Of a stretch of 30,474 nucleotides of DNA, positions 1 to 9,575 are shown one piece after another; position 1 is the first letter of the stretch, and every line of letters begins with the position of its first letter. The stretch covers positions 1 through 30,474 of the forward strand of contig RWJK01001082.1 in NCBI GenBank assembly GCA_004335835.1, in the 5' to 3' direction. The notes under the pieces are model-generated. The model ran no database searches. It was given only the letters and a program-made list of their open reading frames with translations, and was not told the DNA's origin. The DNA comes from Scenedesmus sp. ARA3 (taxonomy: Eukaryota; Chlorophyta; Chlorophyceae; Sphaeropleales; Scenedesmaceae). The position numbers and the translations under genes were made by a program.

Positions 1-415
1 TCTGTGACACAACCAATGCCTGACAGCCTTTCACACAGTGACACAAATTCACATGCTACATACCCCTTGCCACACCACATCAGATCAACTGCCGCATCAA
101 GGCAAGGCAAGGCTGGGTATGGCACCATTGCTCTTCAAAGCTATTGCCATTGCTCAAAGCTTTAAGGCAACAACCTGTTCATCTACATTGCATCCGTGTG
201 CTGTCCAATAGCTGTGCGCTTCGTCCCTCAGCACTACCAGCTACCCACCACACACAGCAGCACCCAGCAGAGCTCCCAAACTATCAAGCCATGGAGCAGT
301 GACACACCTACCCGCAGTTTCATGCCTTACAGCATTGCACATGCACACCTTCCCTGCAAAATTCCCTGCTGTATCCAGATTGGTTCAAACGTACAGACCC
401 TTTCAGCCGTATGTT
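1..415. other. No gene seen; 3' flank of the LRR gene
   Basis: No convincing exon on either strand. A minus-strand TGTAA (plus-strand TTACA near 325) could be the distal polyadenylation signal of the LRR gene, which would place the tandem array in its 3' UTR. A nearer TGTAA lies at 1009-1013, just past the stop. Confidence 0.4.
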
Positions 416-1092
416 AACACATCAGCCCCTGGCAGAGCTCTTTACTGTCAGCCCCGGGTGCAGCGACGCTCAGCCATACTACTGCGCCGTCCCTGCAGAA
501 CCTCCACTTTTGAATTGTATTTTGAACCCTGCCTGCCGTTTGCTCACATCAGCCCCTGGCAGAGCTCTTCACTGTCAGCCCCGGGTGCAGCGACACTCAG
601 CAAAACCAATACACCTTCCATGCAGAGTCTCCACTGTGAAAAGTACCGTGAACCCTGGCAGCTGTCTGCTCACATCAGCCTCTGGCGGAGCTCTTGACTG
701 TCAGCCACGGTGCAGCGACACTCGGCCATACCAGCACACGGCCACTGCAGAGCTCCGCACATAAAGCTGTGAAGCCTTACTGCCGCTTGCTCACATCAGC
801 CCCTAGCAGAGCTCTTCACAGTCAGCCCCGAGCGCAGCGACACTCAGCAAACCAATACACCTCCCCTGCAGAGTCTCCGCTGTGAAATGTATCTTGGCCC
901 TGGCAGCTGCATGTGCTCACATCAGCCCCTGGCAGAGCTCTTGACTGTCAGCCCCGGGTGCAGCGACACTCGGCCATACCAGCACACGGCCACTGCAGAG
1001 CTCCGTACTTACAACTGTAAAGCCTTACTGCCGCTTGCTCACATCAGCCCCTGGCGGAGCTCTTCACTGTCAGCCCTGGGTGCAGCGACACC
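416..1092 (-). repeat. Tandem array of the LRR gene's 3' end (six units, about 125 bp)
   Basis: Six units with starts near 421, 548, 673, 793, 920 and 1043 are spaced 120-127 bp apart. Each contains the block that codes, on the minus strand, the last residues LHPGLTVKSSARG and the TGA stop. Only the unit at 1043-1092 is joined to the rest of the gene; the other five lie downstream of the stop, probably in the 3' UTR or 3' flank. The stop-codon context is kept in most units. Confidence 0.9.
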
Positions 1093-4000
1093 AGCCGCGC
1101 CTTGAAGCCCTCTGAATGCTTGCGGATGCCTGTGCGCAGCACGCACAGCTCGCTCAGCTGGCTCAGCTCCTTGGCGATACTGGCCGGCAGCACCTCCCCA
1201 GTCAGCCCTGCAAACCGCAAAAGAATCAAAGCAAGCAGTACCGCAAAACAGTGAGTTGACGAGGTTCAAGTCGGTATGTGTGCTGCAAGCAGCACAGCTC
1301 ACTCAACTGGCTGAGTTCTTTGGCAATGCTGGCCGGCAGCACCTCCCCGGTCAGTCCTGCAAGCAGCACAGCAGGCAGCACACGCAGCCCAGAGTTGCAG
1401 TGTGCATGCGCAGCCCATCATGTGATAAAAACTATGCACGTAGTGTATGCCTGGGCTGCTAGCACGGCTACTGTACACTCCAGCGCAACCCCCAACCCTC
1501 CCATTCCAGTGAACACTAGTGTACAAGCGCATCACCTGGATTGCAGTCCAGTTTGAGCTTGCGCAGCCGCTTCAAGCTGCCCGCAATTGTATTCACTGCA
1601 GAGTCCTGCAGCCCGCAGTCACACAGCACCAAGCTTGTGAGCTGCGTGGCGCTGGCTAGCTGCTCTGCTGCCTCATCATCGATTGGCAGCAGGCTGTCGC
1701 AGCCCTTGCTGTAGATTGCACAGCAGGTCAGGCTGTTGAGCTGCGGGCTGTTTTGGTAGTGTGGGGAAATGGTGGTGTTGAGGAGGGCGCGCGGTGGAAG
1801 AGCAGCAGCAGAGGCAGCAAAGGCAGCAGAGGCGGCATAGCGCAGGGTTGGTTGAGTTGGTTGGCTCACTGGTATGCAAGTGAAGAGAGCCAGCAGAAGT
1901 TTTCTAGGTGACGCCACTGGCGTCGTAGTGGCACTAGTGCCCATGCAGTAAGCCATCTGGTGGATTATTCAATCAAGTATGCACGGCAACCTATCATGCT
2001 TGCACAGTGAAGCCGGCAGCTGCCGTTTGAGCAGCTGGCAGCAGAACCAATCGTACCCCACTGCTTCCCGGCAGATACATGCAGCACATGAGCACTACTA
2101 CACACACCCAGACACGCTGCACTCTCACAACCAGCCACTCACAGGTTCGCAATAGCTTGCATAACTGTTGCCAGACCTTGCCGCGCCCGCGCGCCGCTGC
2201 TGCTGCTGCTGCTGCTGCCGTCGCTTGCGCTGCTGCTGCTCCTGCTGCATGTGCCATTCAACCCATTCCCGCCAGCACCACCTCTCCCATCTGCCGCCTG
2301 TGCCTCAAGTGACAAGCCGTTCAAACCAGTTTGAATTTCAAATTCAAATCCATGCTCAGCTGCAGCTGTCGGCTCAGGTTCAGGCAGCAGCTCAAAACCC
2401 CTAAGCCCCAGCTCCTGCAGGCCGGTCATCTGCCCGAGCACAGCAGCAAACTGCTGCGGAGTGGCTTCAAACTTGCCAGCGTGCCGGCAGCAGCCGGTAC
2501 CTCCGTACACATCGAGGCGCACGAGGTCCTGCAGCTTGCCCAGCTGCTGCAGCGTGGCAGCGGACACGCAGCCCTCAACAGCCCGGAAGTCCTGCAAGCG
2601 TGAGGCAGTGAGGAAAAACAAAGCAGTGAGGCAACAGGATGGCAGGGGACACATTGTAGGAAGAGCTGCTGCAGCGTGGCGGCAGACACGCAGCCCTCAA
2701 CCGCCTGGAAGTCCTGCAAGCGCAGACAAAGAGTGAGGCAACAGGGCTTGGCGGGAAATCGTGAAGGGAGAGCTGCTGGTAGCACCGCATGCACACAGAG
2801 CTGCACACAGATGGCCTGTTAGCCTGTGTGTTTGGAGCAAGCAGGAGTGCATGTTGTTTTGCTGTGACGCAACGCTGAGCGCTCCACTTGCAGCTGCTTG
2901 GTGTGAAGCAATGTGAGTGTGTGCACAGGTGGCATAACACGTAATCTACCTGCTGTTGCTGCTGCACTTGTTGAGCAATACATGCTGCCGCATCCGCGAA
3001 TGCTGTGTGCGGATGACGATTCCACTGCTGCAAAGTGTTACAGCACTTTCCTAGCTGCCTTTGCATTTCCGCTCACCAGGCTGCGTATCGGCAGGGCGCT
3101 CCAGCCGGCTGCTGCAGCCGCTGCATCTGCCATCTCGCCGTAGCACAGCGACACCTCCCGCAGCTGCGGCAGGCCTGCTGCTACTGCCAGCAGCACTTCA
3201 GCAGGAGTGGTGGTCAGAGACATGTCCAGCACCTGTGGGCAGATTTGAAAGCAGGCACATCGCACAAGATTGACGCTTGCACACGCTCTGTGCGTATCAA
3301 CATGTAGATGTTGTGGGTGAAGTGCCATGCTGCCTTCTCAAGGCAACAGCAGCGCCAGCAGCACCTCAGCAGGGGTGGTGCTCAGTGACATGTCCAGCAC
3401 CTGCGCAGACAAAAGACAAGCAGGCACTTGGCACACCATGAAACATAGTACACAGTATGCTGTTGCTGCTACTGCCAGCAGCACCTCAGCAGGAGTGGTG
3501 CTCAGCGACATGTCCAGCACCTGTGGAAGATATACAAGCAGGCACATCGCACACAGATTGACGCTTGCACACACTCCATTTTTATGAACATGTAGATGTG
3601 GGTGAAGTGTCATGCTGCTTTCTCCAGGCAACAGCAGCGCCAGCAGCACCTCAGCAGGGGTGGTGCTCAGTGACAAGTCCAGCACCTGCGCATACAGAAG
3701 ACAAGCAGGCACTTGGCACACCATGAAACACAGCACACCATGTACTGTTGCTGCTAACGTCAGCAGCACCTCAGCAGGAGTGGTGCTCAGTGACATGTCC
3801 AACACCTGTAGACAGACTTTGCAAGCAGGTACATCGCACACCACCGAGACATGGCTCACACAGCCGCTGCTGCCACCACTGCTGCTGCTGCCACGAAGAA
3901 GGTAAGTTGAGCAGCCCTTCACTTATAATAGCGCAAACAGGTGCGGCATGCCGTGCGATCATCACCTAAGATACTGATACCCTGCCCAATAGCACAGCCA

Positions 4001-4205
4001 CCATCTCACTGCCAACACCATGACGCATCTCACCCACCTCTAGCCGAGTCAGCGGCAGCAGCGGCGTGCTCGCCCAGCAGTCCCGCACACGCAGCACCAC
4101 AACGCTTGCAGGAAGCACATCCCCTTCCTGCAGCTTGCTGCTGCTGCTCCTTGCATTTGTAGAGCCCTACATCTGATACGTATCTAAGGTGCGGCATGCT
4201 GTCTG

Positions 4206-4259
<54 letters not shown>

Positions 4260-5237
4260 AGCACAGCATCACCTGCGCATCAGCCCAAACTCACAAAACA
4301 AAACCTAAAGCACACAGCCCCGCCCACCTCAAGCTGCGTCAGCGGCAGCAGCGGCGCGGTTGCCCAGCAGTCCCGCACACGCAGCACCACAAGGCTTGCA
4401 GGAAGCACATCACCCTTTTGCAGCACCAGCGGCTTACTGCTGCTGCTGAGCTCTGTGAGTCTGGTCAAATGTCCCAGCTGCAGCAGCGGCAGCGCCTCGC
4501 ACTTTCGAATGCGAGAAAGTGACATGTGTAACGACAGCAGCTGCGGCGGCAGCCACTTGAGCTTGGCGGCTGCTGTGGGTGCAGTGATGTCGTGGATTGC
4601 CAGCTGTGTGAGCTGAGTCAGCGCGGCAACTGCGGGGCAATGAAAAGAGCATATGCAAATTGGAATCGAGTGTACACACTGCAGGGTGTGATTGATAGCC
4701 AGCTGGGTGAGCTGAGTCAGCTCACCGGCGACTGCAGGGCATTGAGAAGCGCAAGTGCAAACTTGAATCGAGTGTACACACTGCAGGGTGTGATTGATAG
4801 CCAGCTGGGTGAGCTGAATCAGCGCGGCAACTGCAGGGCATTGAAAAGAGCATACGCAAATCTGAATTAGAGATACACACTACAAGGTGTGATTGATAGC
4901 CAGCTGGGTAAGCTGAGTCAGCGCAGCAACTGCAACAGGGCCAAAGATGAGGAGGATACAGACACAGCAGCAAGTCAGTAGGTTGCTCAGCTGTTGCTGT
5001 GAACAGCGCCGATCGCCGCCCCGCCGGCTGGTAACAGGCATGTCTGCATCGCCTGCGGTTGCTGCTGCTGCTGCAGGTGTTTCGTTTTTGCATACGCCAC
5101 CAGGTCTGCTGCTGCTCTTGCTACCCCTGTTACTGCTGCTTGCCGCATCTGCTGTCGCTGCCGTCGTGGCCACTGCTGCTGCTGCTGCCGCCGGCCCTCC
5201 CACTCACCTGCTGGCAGCAGCACGTCACAGCTGCCGC

Positions 5238-5279
<42 letters not shown>

Positions 5280-5307
5280 ACATCTGCTGGCAGCCGTACA
5301 TCGGCAC

Positions 5308-5341
<34 letters not shown>

Positions 5342-5431
5342 CACCTGCTGGCAGCAGCACGTCACAGCTGCCGCTGCTGCTGCTGCTACTGCTGCTGCTG
5401 CACATCTGCTGGCAGCCGTACATCGGCACTG

Positions 5432-5482
<51 letters not shown>

Positions 5483-7158
5483 ACCTGCTGGCAGCAGCAC
5501 GTCAGCGCTGTCGCCATGCAGCACCAGGCTCTGCAGCCGGGTCAGGCCCTCAAGAGGGAACGTGCTGCATAACAGCAGCAGCAGCAGCAGCAGCATGCGC
5601 CGTGCAACAACGTTTCAACAGGTTGCTCTCATCACAGCGCAGCCACACCAACTACACAACACGCAGGCAACTGCGGGCTGCATCCGCTTACAAGCCGGTG
5701 CTGCTGTGAAGCAATCGCGCACGAGCTGCGCTTTCCTCAACTGCCGCCAACTTTGTTGTGTGGCTTGCTGCCCCTCGCTGCAGGCACTGCTCGCTGCAAT
5801 GTGTAGGGCAGCAAGCAGAGCATGTGCATGCTGCTCGCTCACCTGCTGTACTCTGCGCGGGGGCCCAGCTCCAGATGCCGCATGTAGTATGTTGGCAGGT
5901 ACTGCAGCACTGACCCTGCACAGGCTGGGTAGCTGCGGTACGTTGTCAGCTGAAGGCCTAGGCTGCTGCCTCCCTTTGCACGCTGCAGTGCGGAGGCTAT
6001 CAGTGACTCTGCCTCCAGCCACTCTTTGCCTGCAGGTAGCAGAATATGAGGCGCAGCAGATGTGAGTTAGGTGAGGTGGAGGGGTGCCTCCTTGTGTGCG
6101 CTGCAATGCGGCGGCTATCAGAGACTCTGCCTCCAGCCACTCTTTGCCTGCAGGTACACAGCAGGGAGAACAGCAGGAAACGAAGCACAGAACACAGCAG
6201 ATGTGAGTTGGGTGGGGTGGAGGGTTGCCTCCCTTTGCACACTGCAGTGCGGAGGCTATCAGAGACTCTGCCTCCAGCCACTCTTTTCCTGCAGGACACA
6301 ACAGCAGGGAAGAAGCACAGAACAAAGCAATTGTGAGTTGACTGGGGTGGCTACACGGTTGCAGTGCTTTGCTGCTGCCACCCTTTGCGCGCTGCAGTGC
6401 AGAGGCAATCAGTGAATCTGCCTCCAGCCACTCTTTGCCTGCAGGTAGCAAGACATGGAACACACCAGATATGAGTTAAGTGAGGTGGAGGGGTGCCTCC
6501 CTTTGCGTGCTGCAGTGCGGAGGCTATCAGTGACTCTGCCTCCAGCCACTCTTTGCCTGCAGGTAGCAAGACATGGAGCACAGCAGATGTGAGTTAGGTG
6601 AGGTGGCTGCCTCCTTTTGCATGCTGCAGCGCGGAGGCAATCAGAGCCTCTGTCTCCGGCGACTCATTTCCTGCAGGACACAACGGCAGGGAAGAAACAC
6701 AGAACACTGCAGATTTGAGTTGACTGGGGTGACCAGAAGGATGCATGTCCTTTGCAGCAGCAGTAAAGGCGGTGCTGGTGTTGCCTGCAGGACCGCAAGC
6801 CGCCGCTGCTGCTGCTGCTGCTGCTGCTGCACCTGCTGCTGCTGCTGCACCTGCTGCTGCTGCTGCTGCAGAGCGACAACGACACATGTTACGGCCATAC
6901 CCCACCTGTCAAGTTCAGGTTCAGGTTGAGCGACTTGAGCAGGTGCCCGTGCTTCTCCAGCCATGGGGTGAAGTGCTGCACATGCTGTATGTCATACGCA
7001 GCAAATTTGACCACCATCTGGCCGTTGCAGCGCGCAGCGATGGCTGCTCGCAGCGCCTTGCTGACGCACAGCAGCCTGCATATCTGCCCTGGCTGCTTGT
7101 TGATGCTGGGGTGCCGAATAATCAGCTGCAGGGGGTCTGTTTCCAGTGCCTCTACCAT
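1044..7158 (-). CDS. Leucine-rich-repeat protein, 8 exons, 600 aa, complete
   Basis: Eight exons (minus strand, in transcription order: 6906-7158, 5843-6029, 5485-5564, 4328-4629, 3077-3232, 2143-2591, 1536-1747, 1044-1207) join in consistent phase to 1803 nt ending in TGA. All introns are GT-AG. The start ATG at 7158 opens MVEALETDPLQLIIRHPS. Residues about 5-60 resemble a helical N-terminal adaptor (F-box-like, uncertain). LRR segments follow: LTRLQSLVLHG (exon 3), LTQLTQLAIHDI and LVVLRVRDC (exon 4), LPQLREVSLCYG (exon 5), LQDLVRLDVYGG and MTGLQELGLRG (exon 6), TQLTSLVLCDC and LRKLKLDCNPGLTG (exons 7-8), and a C-terminal LSQLSELCVLRTG. Exon 6 also carries a poly-Ser/Gly low-complexity insert coded by a CTG tract read as AGC. 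LRR proteins of this kind usually bind other proteins; the partner is unknown. Introns 1, 3, 4, 5 and 7 and the 3' flank carry repeated copies of neighbouring exon ends. The precise exon 3 to exon 4 path is the least certain join. Confidence 0.8.
1293..1365 (-). repeat. Echo of LRR exon 8 5' edge in intron 7
   Basis: On the minus strand this repeats the start of exon 8 (LTGEVLPASIAKELSQLSEL) with a CTGCAG-like acceptor in front, about 150 bp upstream of the true exon. It has no following donor, so it is probably not a cassette exon. Confidence 0.85.
2660..2740 (-). repeat. Echo of LRR exon 6 5' edge in intron 5
   Basis: This near-copy of 2540-2615 includes the acceptor CTTGCAG and codes DFQAVEGCVSAATLQQL, against DFRAVEGCVSAATLQQL in exon 6. 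It lies about 120 bp upstream of the true acceptor in the transcript. Confidence 0.85.
3190..3812 (-). repeat. Five-unit array of LRR exon 5 5' edge
   Basis: Five units share the minus-strand reading VLDMSLSTTPAEVLL, with anchors at about 3221, 3389, 3509, 3674 and 3794. Each is preceded by an AG acceptor. Spacing alternates near 168, 120, 165 and 120 bp, so the array probably grew by copying a two-unit block. Only the unit at 3232 continues through LPQLREVSLCYG to a donor at 3076. Confidence 0.88.
4031..4137 (-). repeat. Echo of LRR exon 4 3' edge in intron 4
   Basis: This copies 4321-4427 at a 290-bp offset. The minus-strand reading GDVLPASVVVLRVRDCW and the following donor GTGGGTGAG are kept. 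Confidence 0.85.
4206..4264. repeat. (CAT)n microsatellite running into (CAG)n
   Basis: About 13 CAT units are followed by four to five CAG units, inside intron 4 of the LRR gene. It is one of the few non-CTG/CAG triplet tracts in the window. Confidence 0.95.
4590..4945 (-). repeat. Four-unit array of LRR exon 4 5' edge
   Basis: Units near 4600, 4696, 4800 and 4902 (about 100 bp apart) each contain, on the minus strand, a GCAG acceptor followed by a reading like ALTQLTQLAI. The unit at 4629 continues into the rest of exon 4; the three upstream ones lie in intron 3. Confidence 0.88.
5203..5520 (-). repeat. Alternating A/B array of LRR exon 3 3' edge mixed with CTG tracts
   Basis: A-type units near 5203, 5340 and 5480 keep the minus-strand reading DVLLPAG and a GTGAG donor. 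B-type units near 5279 and 5400 are diverged copies whose donor position reads ATGTG. Units are separated by (CTG)n tracts. The unit at 5485 is the one joined to exon 3. Confidence 0.85.
5975..6690 (-). repeat. Six-unit array of LRR exon 2 5' edge
   Basis: Six units, with acceptors near 6029, 6149, 6289, 6440, 6556 and 6671, each read GKEWLEAESLIASALQ or a close variant on the minus strand after a CTGCAG acceptor. Spacing is about 115-152 bp. Only the unit at 6029 continues in frame into the rest of exon 2; the other five fill intron 1. Confidence 0.92.
6800..6870. repeat. Interrupted CTG tract
   Basis: CTG triplets, broken by CAC units, lie at the 5' end of LRR intron 1. They read as CAG in the transcript, shortly after the exon 1 donor. 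Confidence 0.9.
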
Positions 7159-9575
7159 TGCAGCTGCGCATGCAGGAAAGCAGCAGCAGATGTGCGCTAG
7201 GTTTGTGCACAGTTGCAGTGACAGGTTTAAGAGCACATGCAGGGCAGCATTGCACCTGAGCACGTGCTAGCTGGCTGACATGTTTGCCTTGATGCTCGAG
7301 CACCACAGGAGTAGGACAGATGGCTGTAGCAGGTGACCTGGCAGCATACACTGAGCAGCTGCACTGCTCCTGACGCTAGCAAACCCTATTCGAGCTGTGC
7401 CACACCTGGACACCGCTAGGCCACGAGAACAACGCAATGCTGACAGAATTGAGCTCAATCAGCGACTAAGTGCTCATATTGCAAGCCGATTGCAGCTTGC
7501 CTGCTGACGGAGTGCCCGTTGTGCGTGCTGGCAACATCAGGGCAGTCACATGTGATTCAAAATGATTTAACGTACGGTACTTGGGAGCTGGCATTCTTTG
7601 TTCGCGCGCTACACCGCAGAAGATCGGATGCTTATGCAGTGTAACACATGTCACCTCACATATGCGGATCACCAGCAGCAGCTCGTGTTCCTGGCTTTAA
7701 AAAGCAGATGATTCGCTGTTCTGCATACTGATATGCTTGATAACCGCTCACTAGGTTTAAAGCTTGTCAGGCCCTGATATATCAGTCAATGATGGGCTGT
7801 GTTGATGCCATGTGCATCCCAGGATGCCGTGCATCCCAGCGTCTGCTGGAAGACTTGTCGTCACCCATCTGGCTGGCGCATCATGGGTTGCTTCAGCTAC
7901 TTACGCCTGAGACGAAAACTGATTGCACACATGCGCGCAATGCAAATTCTGAGCAGCCTGGATCTACAGACAGAAAGGCAAGTGACATGCCGCAAGTCGC
8001 AGTGACAGCCGCCAGGCAGCTAAGCATATATGAGTCACCCGTGGGGTTGAGGTTCAGGCGCACCTTGGTGTCGCGTCCAAGACGTAAAATCTTCCACTGC
8101 GATGCCACATATTGCCAATTTTGTGCTGTGCTACCGCTGCCATCAAGCCTGTGAAACTTTGCGGTCAGCCTGCGTCCCTGACAAGCACTTCAGGAGGCGG
8201 CGGCCCTCCTGGTCACAGCAGTGCATTGCAGGTGCTTGGCCGGCGCTCATTGCTGTTCAGGATCCCATACCAATGGCGCGGAAGCGATGATGATCAATGG
8301 ACAGTGCAACCTACTTACATATGGCTCAGCATTGCTTGAAGGTGCGCAGCTGTGCATGACCAGCTTCGGTATCCTGGCTTTGTCTAGAATTCGTCATTTT
8401 ACATATCAAGACAGCACCTTCAAGTTTCAAATGTTCAGCTACTGGCATCACCCTAAACACTTGACTGAGAGGTTACTGCCACGCCAGCGCCTGACATGTC
8501 CAGCGCCGCAGACGGCAGCGCATCACTGAATGTATGAGCATCTGAGCTGGACTGAGCGCCGCGGCTGGCTGCTGTCAGCAGGAGCAGTGTTCCTGCAGGC
8601 AGTGACAGGCCTTATCAGCTCGGAGCTGCAGCTGCTGCTGGCTTGGCGCAACAGGTGCGCCGCTGATAGTTACAGTATGTTTTAGCCTTCATGGGTGCTT
8701 GCAGCATGGGCCACGTCGGCCATGTGTGTCTGCCAAGATGCAACATGCAACAGGCTGCTACTAGCCTAGCTGGCTGAGGCTCACTGGCGGCCGCTGCTCA
8801 GTGTCCAATGATTGCAGGAAACTGCACGACTAACGAAGTCGACACCAAGCGGCGTTTGAGCAAAAATCGCACGCAATTTGCCGGCGTGCCTGCTAGTCGA
8901 TCATATGCGGGATGGCACGATAAACAGATCACGGGCGAGTCAACCGCCGACCGCCAGGAGCGGCGCTCGCTATGAGGCGCCCACAGTGGGAACCAGCAAC
9001 AAACAACCTCTTGCGCGCAACATACTTCAACATCATCAACATTACAGAGAGAACATCTCATGCTTGTTGTCGTGAGGTCAACCCAACACCAGTGGATCGT
9101 GGGATCGCCCATTGGGCCTTGTGCATGTCTGCATGCATGCACCAGGCTGCTGCGGCCTTGCTGCGTCGACAGCTGACCCGTTGCACCAGTAGATAGTGTG
9201 GCGGGCAGAAATGTGGTCCAAACTTTGCCCTGGCTGCCTAGCAGCCATAGCACACGTCCCTTGCCAGTGCTAGAAACGGCAATTGCTCAGCAGGTGCTGG
9301 ACCCTGTCACTGTGTGCCTGTCACTGACATCAGCGTCAGCACTGCTGTCAACAACGCAGCACGGTCCCCATTGCCCGCTGCATGGCTTGCTGCTTTGTCA
9401 AACTTTCCTTTGAGCCGCAGCAGACGCGCGGAATGACTACACGGTTGCGGTAGTGGCAGCAGCAAATAGCTCCCATTTGCTTCGCGCTGTGTACACAGTT
9501 ATAAGCAGGATTTAATCATCTAGTATGTGTGTTTGACACACATTTGGACGTTTGGGGCAGTTGAACTGTATAGGC
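7159..9575. other. Intergenic region between divergent LRR and coiled-coil genes
   Basis: It should hold both promoters. No ORF here shows a domain I recognise. An ORF of 151 codons at 8798-9253 (minus) has no recognisable motif. A short stretch at 8040-8108 (minus) reads as plausible coding sequence but cannot be extended. No transposon ends were seen. Confidence 0.4.

Noticed and set aside
3338..3922. A repeat protein made of five VLDMSLSTTPAEVLL units
   Set aside because: The open frame across units includes spacer sequence with acceptor sites, and only the last unit has a donor that continues the gene. It is better read as intronic echoes.
4947..6065. Long plus-strand ORF of 372 codons
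   Set aside because: It is a shadow of CTG tracts and of the antisense LRR exons; composition is poly-Leu/Ala/Cys with no domain.
416..6690. CRISPR array
   Set aside because: Repeats are long, diverged, coding-derived and tied to exon edges; spacers are not unique and the genome is eukaryotic.
8798..9253. 151-codon minus-strand ORF as a gene
   Set aside because: No recognisable motif, Cys/Trp-rich chance-like composition, and no splice partners found.
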